From positions 1-64,000 of the forward strand of contig NZ_WAJS01000015.1 in NCBI RefSeq assembly GCF_008831045.1: 64,000 nucleotides of DNA, read 5' to 3'. How positions within the stretch are numbered: the stretch's first letter is position 1; each line of letters starts with the position of its first letter. Shown piece by piece: positions 1 through 8,669 of the stretch. A program made the translations under genes and the position numbers. Source of the stretch: Adlercreutzia muris. Its GTDB lineage: Bacteria; Actinomycetota; Coriobacteriia; Coriobacteriales; Eggerthellaceae. The notes beneath the pieces are model-generated. The model made no database searches. It worked only from the letters and a program-made list of their open reading frames with translations, and was not told the DNA's origin.

Positions 1-176
1 CCTCCCTCCCACCCTGGGCGGCCGGAAAGCGGTTTGGGATTGCCGGCGGCGTCCTGCCGCCGCCCATTGCAGCGCAAGAACGGCGTCCTTCCGCGCGGAA
101 GACGAGGGCGTGGTTTTCGAGGATGCGGTTCTTGCCCTACAATGAATGGAACATCGAACTGAGAGAGAGGGTGCTT
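1..176. other. Non-coding leader upstream of torD-like gene
   Basis: No gene is recognised here. A GC-rich inverted repeat (GGCGGC at 45-50 against GCCGCC at 56-61) could be the terminator of a gene outside the window. TACAAT at 138-143 is a plausible -10 element; no good -35 is visible. It lies inside the upstream extension of the next reading frame, which argues against the ATG at 123 being its start. Confidence 0.4.
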
Positions 177-920
177 ATGGAGCAGACTGGCCAGAGGGCC
201 GAAGGGGAGGCTCTGGAAACGACCGCGCAGGTGAATGAGGCCATGATCGAGGCTCTCAAGGGCCGTGCGGCGTTCTACGACCTCTTGGCCGCCATCTACT
301 TCCGTCCGCTCACGGCTGAGCAGATCGAGAACATCGCGAATTTGGATATGTCGGAGTACGCCGACATGAACGAGCTGTTCGCCGAGGGGGCCAACGACAT
401 CTCGCGCTACCTGCGCCGCCGCCATTCCGGCACGCGCCAGGAGCTCGCGGTGGACTTCACGAGCGCCTTCGCGGGCACGCAGTCGTGGAAGGGCCGCTAC
501 GCCGTGCCCTACGAGTCCGTGCACACGAGCGAGGAAGGTCTCATGTTCCAGGACGCCTACCACGAGGTGTTCCAGCTCTATAAGCAGAACCACGTGGCGA
601 AGGCCGAGGGCTACGATTTCCCCCACGATCACCTCTCGTTCATGTGCGAGTTCATGGTGGTGCTCTCCGATCGCATCGCGGCCGCCATCGAAGCCGGCGA
701 CGACGCCGGAGCGCTCGAGCAGGTGAACGTGTCGGCGGCGTTTCTGCACGATCACATCCTGTCCTGGTTCGACACGTTCCAGGAGCTGGCGCTGCTGCTT
801 CTGGAGACGCGCTTCTACCGCGGCGTCCTCAAGATCAGCAAGGGCTTCTTCCTGGAGGACGCGGAGCTTCTCAAGAGCATCGCCGTGGAACTGGAGCAGC
901 GTCTGGAAGACGAGGAGTAG
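177..920 (+). CDS. TorD/DmsD-family molybdoenzyme chaperone
   Basis: Predicted 247-residue cytoplasmic protein, the normal size and all-helical composition of TorD/DmsD-type chaperones, which hold apo-molybdoenzymes of the DMSO-reductase family until cofactor insertion and Tat export. The central stretch with VPYESVHTSEEGLMFQ and the later PHDHLSFMCEFM is the family signature region (YxSvy...pDHlxxEL). An in-frame ATG at 123 also exists, but ATG 177 has a GAGAGAGGG ribosome site about 6 bases upstream and the earlier one would sit upstream of a -10-like box. It is followed 9 bases later by a membrane protein, so the pair probably forms the end of a molybdoenzyme operon starting left of the window. 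moaA and moaC lie 2.4 kb downstream. The client enzyme is not visible. Confidence 0.8.
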   Translation: MEQTGQRAEGEALETTAQVNEAMIEALKGRAAFYDLLAAIYFRPLTAEQIENIANLDMSEYADMNELFAEGANDISRYLRRRHSGTRQELAVDFTSAFAGTQSWKGRYAVPYESVHTSEEGLMFQDAYHEVFQLYKQNHVAKAEGYDFPHDHLSFMCEFMVVLSDRIAAAIEAGDDAGALEQVNVSAAFLHDHILSWFDTFQELALLLLETRFYRGVLKISKGFFLEDAELLKSIAVELEQRLEDEE

Positions 921-929
921 GAGGCTCCC

Positions 930-1658
930 ATGGATTTCGCTATCATCCTGGCCGCGACTGTCGCCGCGTGCTTCGCGCTGCGCAACCCCCTGAAGGCGTG
1001 CCCGCTCGCCTTCTACCTGGCGGCTATCGCCGTGGACGTGCTGTACGTGTACGGCGTGTTCTTCGGGCTGCCGCGCGCGGTGTGGAGCCCGCTGTTCGTG
1101 CTCGTGCAGAAGTGCGAGCTGGCGCTCGCGCTGTTCACGGTGGTCATGTTCATCGGCTGCCTGTCCCGGGAAGGGCGCGCCTATAAGTGGCTCAAGCCGG
1201 TGCGCAGCGAGCTGTCCATCGTGGCGTGGTTCCTCTCGCTCGGGCACATGGCGGTGTACCTGGAGAACTATCTGCCGCGCCTTCTCGACGCCGGCGCGGT
1301 GAGCAGCAACGTGGTGGCCTCCTTCGCCCTGGCCGTGGTCCTGCTCGTGCTGCTCGTGGTGCTCGGCGTGACGTCGTTCGCCTTCGTGAAGAAGCGCATG
1401 CGCACCGATACCTGGAAGCGGGTGCAGAAACTGGCCTATCCCTTCTTCGCGCTCGTGTACGTGCATCTGCTGCTGATGCTTCTGCCCTCCGCCCTGCACG
1501 GAGGCGCGGCCTCCTCCGCATCGGTGGCGGTGTACTCCATCGTGTTCGTCGCCTACGGGCTCACCCGCGCGGGTCGTGCGCTGGCCGACGGGCACGAGGC
1601 TGCTGCAACTGCCCGCTCCGCGGCCGCCTTCTCCGATGAGCTGGAAGTAGTATCGTAG
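930..1658 (+). CDS. Polytopic membrane protein, ferric-reductase/MsrQ-like haem membrane domain
   Basis: 242 residues with about six hydrophobic segments (roughly 20-45, 50-72, 95-115, 127-152, 168-188 and 198-218). Two membrane-embedded histidines, in SLGHMAVY and in LVYVHLLLML, are placed as haem ligands would be, and the stretch TDTWKRVQKLAYPFFALVY resembles the W-x-x-hQ-hx-Y pattern of ferric-reductase-like (YedZ/MsrQ) membrane domains. The likely role is passing electrons between the quinone pool and a partner redox enzyme. It starts 9 bases after the TorD-like chaperone, so it may serve the same upstream molybdoenzyme. No flavin or iron-sulphur domain is attached. The family assignment is an inference from motif pattern and topology. 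Confidence 0.6.
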   Translation: MDFAIILAATVAACFALRNPLKACPLAFYLAAIAVDVLYVYGVFFGLPRAVWSPLFVLVQKCELALALFTVVMFIGCLSREGRAYKWLKPVRSELSIVAWFLSLGHMAVYLENYLPRLLDAGAVSSNVVASFALAVVLLVLLVVLGVTSFAFVKKRMRTDTWKRVQKLAYPFFALVYVHLLLMLLPSALHGGAASSASVAVYSIVFVAYGLTRAGRALADGHEAAATARSAAAFSDELEVVS

Positions 1659-1723
1659 CTGGAAGACGGTAACGGGAGGCGCTCCGCCATGGGCGGGGCG
1701 CCTCCCTGCTAAGGGGGAGGAAT

Positions 1724-3289
1724 ATGACCGCGACGCGGACGTTTCTGGCGAGGCTCGTGAAGGCGTGGCCGGCGCTGCCGTACCTGTCGTTGGGCGCATG
1801 GCTCGCGTCCATCCACATCGCCAGCTCGGGGACGGCATGGCTTTCGGATACCGAGATGAATGGTGGTAACCTGTCCACGCTGTATATCTACGCCTCGCTG
1901 GCGGCGGGAGCGGTTCTTCTGGCTGCCACGTTCGCCGCTCCCCGGGTGAGGGAGACGCTCCGGCGCCCGCGGACGGCGATTGCCGCCGGTGCGCTAGCTG
2001 CTGCGGGCAACGCCCTCGTCATCGCCATCGGCCCCTACTACCTGACGGCGTACCTCCCGGTGGAGGTCGTCTACGCGCTCTTCCGCGTGGGAGGCTTCTG
2101 CCTCGGTGCGGGTCTGGGCATCATCGCTTTGCGCTGCGCCCAGCTCTACGGCGCGTTGCCGCCGCGTCAGGTGATCGCCTACGTCGCCTTCTCCCAGGTG
2201 CTTGTGGCCTGTGCATTTTTCATCGTCGTGGGGTCGCCTTCCTGGGGACCGGTGTCGGGAGGCCCGGCCTTGGCCGGCATCGTGGCCTTTGTGGGGCTGC
2301 CCTTATTGGCAGGCTGCATGGCCTCGCTCTCCCGCTACAGCGATGAGACTGTTCCCGCAAGCGGCCGCGTCGTCACGCGGTCTGCGCTTCCGCGGTCGTT
2401 CTGGAAGCTTCTGGCCGTGGTGTTCGTGTTCTCGTGCATCGTGTCGTCGGTGTACGCATCGGTGGTGGCCGTGTCTCCCATCGGCACCACGCTGGACGGA
2501 TCGCGCCTCGTCATGGTGGTGCGGATGCTCTTGGCTGCGGCCCTGGCATGCGTGGCCGTCGGCACCGAAGGCGATAAGCTCAACTTCGGCAAGGCCTATT
2601 CCATCGTGATGGTGGCCTCGGTGGCGCTCGTGGCCTGCCTGCCGCTCATGTCGGTGCTGCACACGGTGCTCGCCCAGGTGGTTTCGTTGGCGAGCGTGGT
2701 ATTCGAGCTGTTTTTGTGGTGCACGCTCGCCTTCATCGTGTATCAGCGGCGCATCTCCGCAGTGATCGTGTTCGGCTACGGCTACGGGGCCTATCTGCTC
2801 GGCAGCGGCCTAGGGTGGCTCTTCGGCGTGCAGGCGCTCGGCTCCCTGTTCGGGGCTATCGGCGAGTCGTTCGCCTACATGGCCATGGCGCTCGTGGTGC
2901 TTGCCTGCGCCTTCATCATCTTCTCGGAGCGCGAGTTCGATCGGCTGTTCGCCCCCATAGAGGAGGGTGCGCCCTCGCTCGGCGACCTGCTGCGGCAGGA
3001 TCTGGCCGCAGGCGAGGAGGCCGACGGCTCTGCGGAAGGCGAGCCGGTGCGCAAGGGGCGTTTCGGCGTGGCCATCGACCAGCTGGCGACAGCCTACCAA
3101 CTCTCGCCGCGCGAGACCGATGTGCTGCGCTGCCTGGCCATGGGCTACAACTCCTCCACTACCGCCAGCAAGCTCTCCATCTCCTGGAACACGGTGCGCA
3201 CCCACACCCGCAACATCTACGGGAAGCTGGGGGTGCACTCCCATCAGGAGCTGATCCGCCTCGTGGACGAGGCGACGGCGGGGGAGTAG
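1724..3289 (+). CDS. LuxR-family regulator with about 12 N-terminal membrane segments
   Basis: 521 residues. Residues 1-400 are a run of about twelve hydrophobic helices laid out like a transporter. A charged linker follows, then a C-terminal LuxR/GerE helix-turn-helix (about 455-515) starting LSPRETDVLRCLAMGYNSS and containing WNTVRTHTRNIYGKLGVHS. The fusion of a transporter-like sensor to a DNA-binding domain is a hallmark of Eggerthellaceae, where dozens occur per genome and often regulate adjacent respiratory enzymes. The start follows a GGGGGAGG ribosome site. It sits between the TorD/membrane pair and the moaAC pair, so regulation of molybdoenzyme genes is plausible; the ligand is unknown. 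Confidence 0.85.
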   Translation: MTATRTFLARLVKAWPALPYLSLGAWLASIHIASSGTAWLSDTEMNGGNLSTLYIYASLAAGAVLLAATFAAPRVRETLRRPRTAIAAGALAAAGNALVIAIGPYYLTAYLPVEVVYALFRVGGFCLGAGLGIIALRCAQLYGALPPRQVIAYVAFSQVLVACAFFIVVGSPSWGPVSGGPALAGIVAFVGLPLLAGCMASLSRYSDETVPASGRVVTRSALPRSFWKLLAVVFVFSCIVSSVYASVVAVSPIGTTLDGSRLVMVVRMLLAAALACVAVGTEGDKLNFGKAYSIVMVASVALVACLPLMSVLHTVLAQVVSLASVVFELFLWCTLAFIVYQRRISAVIVFGYGYGAYLLGSGLGWLFGVQALGSLFGAIGESFAYMAMALVVLACAFIIFSEREFDRLFAPIEEGAPSLGDLLRQDLAAGEEADGSAEGEPVRKGRFGVAIDQLATAYQLSPRETDVLRCLAMGYNSSTTASKLSISWNTVRTHTRNIYGKLGVHSHQELIRLVDEATAGE

Positions 3290-3308
3290 CGGCGCGGCCC
3301 GTCGGCGC

Positions 3309-3337
3309 TTGGCGGTTTATTCGCGCTTGTGTATAAT
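3309..3337 (+). promoter_or_regulatory. Promoter for moaA-moaC
   Basis: TTGGCG at 3309-3314, a 17-base spacer and a perfect TATAAT at 3332-3337. Transcription would begin near 3344, which excludes an ATG at 3329 as the moaA start and supports the TTG at 3368. Confidence 0.7.
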
Positions 3338-3367
3338 GGCTTCCGAGAGACGAAGCAAGGGGGAGCC

Positions 3368-4369
3368 TTGAAAGATTCGCATGGGCGCGTGATCGATTAT
3401 CTGCGCATCTCGCTGACGGATCGGTGCAATTTCCGCTGCGTGTACTGCATGCCTGCCGACGGCGTGTGCTCCATGGGCCACGACGAGATCCTGCGTATCG
3501 AGGAGATCGAGCGCTTGGTGCGGGTGGCCGCCGGCCTCGGCATCAAGAGCGTGCGCCTCACGGGCGGCGAGCCGCTCGTACGCAAGGGCGTGGTCGATCT
3601 GGTGGACGCCATCACCGATATCCCCGGAATCGAGAACGTGTCTATGACCACTAACGGGGTGCTCCTACCGGCCATGATCGACGATTTGCGGGCCGCGGGC
3701 CTGTCGCGGGTGAACATCTCCCTGGACACGCTGGATCCCGACCAGTTCCGCACCATCACTCGGGTGGGACGGCTTGAGGATACGCTCGCCGGCATCGATG
3801 CCGCGCTCGCGGCCGGGCTCAACCCCGTGAAGGTGAACGCCGTGGCCGTGCGCAGCCTCGAACAGGACTTCCTCGCCTTCGCCAAGCTGTCCATCGACCG
3901 GCCCCTCCATGTGCGCTTCATCGAGTACATGCCCGTGGGAGACACGAGCGAGGATGCCGGGACCGGGTGGGGGAAGGGCGACGTCATTCCCTCCGAGGAG
4001 CTGTTCCAGACCATCAACCGCCGGGCCGTGGCGGCGGGGCTGCCCTCGCTGCGGGCCGCCGGGGCCGCCAAGCCCCTTGGCTGGGGGCCGGCCCGCTACT
4101 TCGAGTTTCCCGGAGCCCGAGGCAGCGTGGGGTTCATCAGCCCGCTGTCGCGCCACTTCTGCAGCGAGTGCAACCGCCTGCGGGTGACTGCCGATGGCAA
4201 GGTGCGCCCCTGCCTGTTCTCCGATACGGAGTACGATGTGCGGGCCGCCCTGCGGGCCGGCGACGACGGGGCCGTGCGCGCCGTGCTTCTGCGCGCCCTG
4301 GGCGCCAAGCCTGACGAGCACCACGACAAGGTGGGCACTGACCGCAAGATGAGTCAAATAGGAGGATAA
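3368..4369 (+). CDS. moaA: GTP 3',8-cyclase MoaA (molybdopterin biosynthesis)
   Basis: 333-residue radical-SAM enzyme that converts GTP to 3',8-cyclo-dihydro-GTP, the first step of molybdenum cofactor synthesis. The N-terminal cluster motif is C-N-F-R-C-V-Y-C within SLTDRCNFRCVYCMP, the SAM-binding LTGGEPL follows, and the second cluster is in CSECNRLRVTADGKVRPC. The protein ends in the Gly-Gly tail needed for activity. The start is taken as TTG 3368, just after an AAGGGGGAG ribosome site and 24 bases downstream of the predicted transcription start. The stop codon directly abuts the moaC ATG, so the two are translationally coupled. Confidence 0.95.
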   Translation: MKDSHGRVIDYLRISLTDRCNFRCVYCMPADGVCSMGHDEILRIEEIERLVRVAAGLGIKSVRLTGGEPLVRKGVVDLVDAITDIPGIENVSMTTNGVLLPAMIDDLRAAGLSRVNISLDTLDPDQFRTITRVGRLEDTLAGIDAALAAGLNPVKVNAVAVRSLEQDFLAFAKLSIDRPLHVRFIEYMPVGDTSEDAGTGWGKGDVIPSEELFQTINRRAVAAGLPSLRAAGAAKPLGWGPARYFEFPGARGSVGFISPLSRHFCSECNRLRVTADGKVRPCLFSDTEYDVRAALRAGDDGAVRAVLLRALGAKPDEHHDKVGTDRKMSQIGG

Positions 4370-4867
4370 ATGAGCGAGCTGACCCATATCGACGAGAACG
4401 GCGACGTGCGTATGGTGGACGTGTCGCAAAAGGCCGACACCGAGCGCGTGGCCGTGGCCGAGGGCTTCATCTCCATGAAGCCGGAGACGCTGGCGCTCAT
4501 CGTGGAGGGCAAGGCGGCCAAAGGCGATGTACTCGCCTGCGCGCGCGTGGCCGGCGTCATGGCCGCGAAGAAGACGAGCGAGCTTATTCCCATGTGCCAT
4601 CCGCTGAACATCACCAAGGCGAAGGTGGAGTGTGCGCCGGCGACCGACGGCGAGCGCGCCGACGGTCGGGTGGGCATCCATGTGACGTGCACCTGCGGCG
4701 TGACCGGTAAGACCGGCATCGAGATGGAGGCGCTCACGGCGGCTTCCGTGGCGTGTCTGACCATCTACGACATGTGCAAGGCGGTGGACCGCGGCATGGA
4801 GATCAGCGAGGTACGCCTGCTGAAGAAGGACGGCGGCAAGACGGGCCTGTGGCTCCGGGAGGAGTAG
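4370..4867 (+). CDS. moaC: Cyclic pyranopterin monophosphate synthase MoaC
   Basis: 165 residues. MoaC turns the MoaA product into cyclic pyranopterin monophosphate, completing step one of the molybdenum cofactor pathway. Family landmarks are MCHPLNITK (about 80-88), the [16 protein letters not shown] segment and [13 protein letters not shown], which contains the catalytic Asp/Lys region. It begins at the base after the moaA stop, with GGAGG serving as its ribosome site inside the moaA end. It closes the operon; a strong bidirectional terminator follows. Confidence 0.96.
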   Translation: MSELTHIDENGDVRMVDVSQKADTERVAVAEGFISMKPETLALIVEGKAAKGDVLACARVAGVMAAKKTSELIPMCHPLNITKAKVECAPATDGERADGRVGIHVTCTCGVTGKTGIEMEALTAASVACLTIYDMCKAVDRGMEISEVRLLKKDGGKTGLWLREE

Positions 4868-4941
4868 GAGCACCAGATTCGCCGCATGCAACGAAGGCGA
4901 CGATGTCCGGCCGGGAGCCGGACATTCTTTTCACAAAAGCG

Positions 4942-4978
4942 AAAGCCCCCGGCCGGGGAGGGAGCGGCCGGGGGCTTT
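4942..4978. terminator. Bidirectional intrinsic terminator between moaC and the flavoprotein gene
   Basis: A 14-bp perfect stem (4942-4955 with 4965-4978) with a 9-base loop, flanked by A and T runs on both sides. It serves moaC on the plus strand and the convergent flavoprotein gene on the minus strand. Confidence 0.85.
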
Positions 4979-5086
4979 ATTGATGATCTGCGGCAGCCGG
5001 GAGGGAGAAGGCCCCGCAGCGGGAATGGCGTTTCAGATGGGTCGGAGCGCGGCCGATGTCGGCGGCGCTCCGACCTGCTGGCATTA

Positions 5087-6883
5087 CTAGCCGAGGAACT
5101 TCGCCACGGACTTGCCGCACTCGCGGCCGAGCACCAGCGCGAAAGCGAGCGAGCAGCCGGGAATGGGGGTCACGTATTCGGTGCCGAAGCGGCGGCCGCA
5201 GTCGTTGCCCGACACATACAGGCCGGGGATGGGCTCATAGTTGGCGTCCAGCGCGTTCTGCTCGCCGTCGGTGATGATGCCGCCCATGGTGACCATGGTC
5301 TCGCCGAGCACCAGGTCGAAGGTGCAGGCGTAGAAGGGGCCGTCCTTCACCGGGAAGAGCACTTCCTTCGCGCGGCCAAACTCCTCGTCCACGCCAGCGT
5401 CGCAGTAACCGTTCCAACGCTCCATCTGAGCGACGAACTCGGTGACGGCGTCGCCAGAAAGGCCCATCTGGGAGGCGAGGCCCTCGAGGGTGTCGTCGGC
5501 GATCCACTCCACCTGGGTCATGGGGCCGTGGCCGCCCGGGCCTTCTTCCTCGGTCTGCTCGGGCTCTTCGTAGGTGCCCTTGAACTTGGCGTAGGCGGTG
5601 TCCAGGGACTCGCGCAGGGAGGAGATGTTCTCCTCGTTGGCAGTGAAGCCGGCGTGCTGGGGCAGGGTGTACTGGCGGTAGTCGGTGAAGCTGTTGTCCA
5701 CCACGGCGTACTTGGTCTTGCGGCTCATGAACACCGTCTGGTAGCCGCGCTGCTCGCTGGTAGGATAGTACTCGTTGGCGAAGCGCTTGCCAGACTCATC
5801 GATCCATACGGCCTGGGGCAGGCAGTTCATCTTGCCGGGCACAGCCAGGCCCTTCATGTTCATGCCGGCCACCGGGGTCGTCTCCAGGTGCGCGCCGGCC
5901 CAGTAGGCCATCTGCACGCCGCGGCCGTCATTGGCCGACATGGAGGTCAGCGCGTCGTTGCCGGCAAGGGCCTGGGCCATGTCGGGCATGAAGTAGGCCA
6001 TCATCTCGGGATTGCCGCCCATGCCGCCGCAGGCGATGACGACGGCCTTGCTGTTCACCTTGATGTAGCCGCTGTCGTCCTTCGCCACGAGGCCCGCGAC
6101 CGCGCCGTTCTCCATGATGACGTACTCGGCGGTAGTGCCGAAGTGGAACTCGGCGCCTTTGTCCTCGGCAACGGCCTTGTTGGAGAGGATGATCTTGGTC
6201 TGGTTACACTCCTGGCCGTAGAACGAGCAGACGCTGGCCCAGAACTTGATGCCGGAAAGCTCGCTCATCTGATGCTCGGTGGGCGGGAAGAACGCCGTGG
6301 TCATGGATGCGAAGTCATCGTCGGTCAGCTGATCGAGGTACCAGTTGGAGTTGGCCTCGGAGTTCTGGGCGAACTTCATGACCAAAGACGGGTTCGGCAT
6401 ATTCGAGGTGATCTTCATGAAGTTCTGGTAGAACTCCACCGGATCGATGTGCGGCACGCCGCGCTCCTTCAAGATAGCTGCGTTCAGCGAAGCGAACTCG
6501 TTGCCCACGGCGGCGAAGGTGTCCTCGGGCTGCTTTTCGATCATGACGACCTTCTTGCCCTGCTCGGCCAGCTCGCGGCATGCGCACATGCCGGCGTAGC
6601 CCATGCCCGCGACGACAACGTCGCAGTCGATTTCGGTGGCGAACTCGGTCACCTCGGCCGGGGGCGTCATCCAGCTGGTATCGGTGACGTTATGGATGTG
6701 CACGTCGCTCGCGCCGGCTCCCTGGGCTGCCGGGTCAGTGCCGGCGGTGTCGGTTGCGCTCGCGTTGCCGTTGGCGGTCGGCGCGCAGCCGGCCAGGCCC
6801 GCCACGCCGGCCGCCGCGGCGGCCATGGCGCCCATGCCGATGAACGAGCGACGGGACATGCCCTTCAGGTTCTCCTTGCTCAT
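5087..6883 (-). CDS. Tat-exported FAD-dependent fumarate-reductase-like flavoprotein
   Basis: 598 residues. The N-terminus has a Tat motif (SRRSFIGMG), an alanine-rich hydrophobic core and a lipobox ending in LAGC at about residue 33, so it is probably an exported lipoprotein. The FAD-binding fold begins with VVAGMGYAGMCACRELAEQG and ends with the family C-terminal GLYVSGNDCGRRFGTEY and IPGCSLAFALVLGR. This is the fumarate reductase/urocanate reductase/KstD superfamily, which Eggerthellaceae have expanded for respiration on dietary, steroid and drug substrates. No FMN-binding or cytochrome domain is attached, so its electron donor must be separate. The divergent LuxR-membrane regulator next door (starting near 7156) is the likely controller. 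The substrate cannot be read from the sequence. Confidence 0.85.
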   Translation of the reverse strand: MSKENLKGMSRRSFIGMGAMAAAAAGVAGLAGCAPTANGNASATDTAGTDPAAQGAGASDVHIHNVTDTSWMTPPAEVTEFATEIDCDVVVAGMGYAGMCACRELAEQGKKVVMIEKQPEDTFAAVGNEFASLNAAILKERGVPHIDPVEFYQNFMKITSNMPNPSLVMKFAQNSEANSNWYLDQLTDDDFASMTTAFFPPTEHQMSELSGIKFWASVCSFYGQECNQTKIILSNKAVAEDKGAEFHFGTTAEYVIMENGAVAGLVAKDDSGYIKVNSKAVVIACGGMGGNPEMMAYFMPDMAQALAGNDALTSMSANDGRGVQMAYWAGAHLETTPVAGMNMKGLAVPGKMNCLPQAVWIDESGKRFANEYYPTSEQRGYQTVFMSRKTKYAVVDNSFTDYRQYTLPQHAGFTANEENISSLRESLDTAYAKFKGTYEEPEQTEEEGPGGHGPMTQVEWIADDTLEGLASQMGLSGDAVTEFVAQMERWNGYCDAGVDEEFGRAKEVLFPVKDGPFYACTFDLVLGETMVTMGGIITDGEQNALDANYEPIPGLYVSGNDCGRRFGTEYVTPIPGCSLAFALVLGRECGKSVAKFLG

Positions 6884-7155
6884 TTCCCTTGTCCTCCCTT
6901 AGGTATCGGGGATGTTGCCTCGCGGCGCCTCTTGCCCCGCGATGGCCCCATGGTGGCATGGCGTCGGGGGCGCGAGAAATCGTTGAATCGGGGTATTTGG
7001 GGGGAAGCGGCTCTCGCGGAATTGGGGTAGATACAACTAAACACCAGGTCACAGTTGATTTTGAAAAGATGGCGGAACGGTTACGTCCCCTATCGGAAAC
7101 TTTGGGTATACTAGGCAGCGATCTGCTGCGACGTGAACCGGGGAGGGTTGTGCCG

Positions 7156-8616
7156 TTGCATCTCAGCTCGTCATTCAAATTGGAAACGCTCATGCTGGCG
7201 GCCTTCTTGGTCACCCTGCCCATATACGCGCCGAACCACCTGCTCTTCGAAGCGGGGGTCTACGATGCGGGCGCCTATATGGCCCCTTTCGCTAACACGC
7301 TGCTCGGCGGCTCTGTCGCGGGTGGTATGCTGGCCGCATGGCTCTCCTCCCGAGAGGGCGGCCGTGCGCGGCTGCTCGGAAGCCGGTGGGTGTATGCGGG
7401 GGCGGCGTGCTATCTTGCCGGCTACGGGCTGTTCATTCTGGCGGCTGCCGTTCCCGGTTTCGCGGCGTCGGGCCTGGCCGTGGCCGCTGGTGCGCTCCTT
7501 GCCGCGGGCACGGTGGAGCTGGCCGTGGCGTGGGGCGCCTACATGGCTCAGTACGATTTGCGTCAGGCGCTTCTGTGGGTGGCGGTTATGGTGGGACTTT
7601 CGTCCCTTCTGGAGATGCTGCTAGCCTCGGTGACGTTTGCCGTGGGTCTGCTCGTGTTCTGTGTGCTGCTGCCCCTCAGCTGCTTTCTGCCCTGTTGGAA
7701 GGCGCGCCGAGGCGAATTGGGGGCGTCCCGCGGGGCCGTCGGGGAGGCGGCTGGCTGCAGCCTGGCCCGTGGATTCGCCATCATGGTCCGCCTTCTGGCC
7801 ATGCCCTTTGCGGGGCTCATGGTGTTCGCCTTCCTCATGGGCGCGCGCAGGTTCATCTTGTTCGACGTGGTGCACACGGAGGTGCTCGGCTGCGTGCTGG
7901 GGGCGCTGGTGGTGGTGCCATTGTGCTTCGTGCGCTCGTCGCGGCCGCTTCTGCCCGTCATCTACCGGCTCGCGCTGCCGACCTTCGCGCTGGCGCTCGT
8001 CTTTCTGAACAGCTTTCCCGCGGGCACGCCGCCTCTGTGGTTCGCGGCGTGGCTGACCTATGTGTTCTTTGGCATGCTCGCTATTCTGGCTCTGGCGAGC
8101 CTGGCGGCCCTTGCCCATGGGGGCGAGCTGCCCTGCGGTTTCGTCTACGGCGTGGCTGTGGCCGGCTTCGCCCTGTGCTCCATCGCCGGCGTGGCGGCGG
8201 CGTGGCTGCCTCCCTTCCAGGAGCAGGGCGGAGGTCCGGCGCTTCTGGTGGTGAGCACGCTGTTCTTCGTGGCGCTTATCGGCGATGCGCTGGCGGCGCT
8301 GTGGCGTGCATCGCGGGGTGCGACCTCGCATGACGCGGGGGAGGGAGAAGCCGACGACCTGCCCGGCCGCCCGCCCGCGCCAGTGCCGGCTGCGCGCGAC
8401 GTGGCCGCCCGCTGCGCGCTGCTGGCCGATGGGGCGGCGCTCACCCCGCGCGAGCGGGAGATTCTGGGGTATCTGGGCCGCGGCCACGGCATCGCGTTCA
8501 TTGCGGGAACGCTCGTCATCTCCGAGAGCACGGTGCGCACCCACGTGAAGGCCATCTACCGCAAGGTCGGCGTGAGCTCCCGCGAGGAGCTGCTGGAGCG
8601 GGTGGACGAGGGGTAG
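7156..8616 (+). CDS. LuxR-family regulator with N-terminal membrane domain
   Basis: Second protein of this architecture in the window: about 486 residues, around twelve hydrophobic helices up to residue 390, then a linker and a LuxR helix-turn-helix with LTPREREILGYLGRGHG and STVRTHVKAIYRKVGVSS. The reading frame is open from 6889, but TTG 7156 has a GGGAGGG ribosome site 8 bases upstream and begins just before the first membrane helix; GTG 7150 is the alternative. It is divergent from the Tat flavoprotein gene across about 270 bases, the usual arrangement for this regulator type and its target. Confidence 0.8.
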   Translation: MHLSSSFKLETLMLAAFLVTLPIYAPNHLLFEAGVYDAGAYMAPFANTLLGGSVAGGMLAAWLSSREGGRARLLGSRWVYAGAACYLAGYGLFILAAAVPGFAASGLAVAAGALLAAGTVELAVAWGAYMAQYDLRQALLWVAVMVGLSSLLEMLLASVTFAVGLLVFCVLLPLSCFLPCWKARRGELGASRGAVGEAAGCSLARGFAIMVRLLAMPFAGLMVFAFLMGARRFILFDVVHTEVLGCVLGALVVVPLCFVRSSRPLLPVIYRLALPTFALALVFLNSFPAGTPPLWFAAWLTYVFFGMLAILALASLAALAHGGELPCGFVYGVAVAGFALCSIAGVAAAWLPPFQEQGGGPALLVVSTLFFVALIGDALAALWRASRGATSHDAGEGEADDLPGRPPAPVPAARDVAARCALLADGAALTPREREILGYLGRGHGIAFIAGTLVISESTVRTHVKAIYRKVGVSSREELLERVDEG

Positions 8617-8669
8617 GAGCTGTGATACCATGAACCGCTGTTGTATTCGTGTTTTGAAGGGACGTATCC

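Noticed and set aside
123-176. Upstream start for the TorD-like gene
   Set aside because: It lies upstream of a likely -10 element, and ATG 177 has a far better ribosome site.
3665-4891. 408-codon minus-strand frame over moaA-moaC
   Set aside because: Shadow of two certain genes; the composition is low-complexity and there is no ribosome site.
4886-7030. 714-codon plus-strand frame opposite the Tat flavoprotein
   Set aside because: Mirror frame of the flavoprotein gene with Val/Gly/His-rich translation and no motif.
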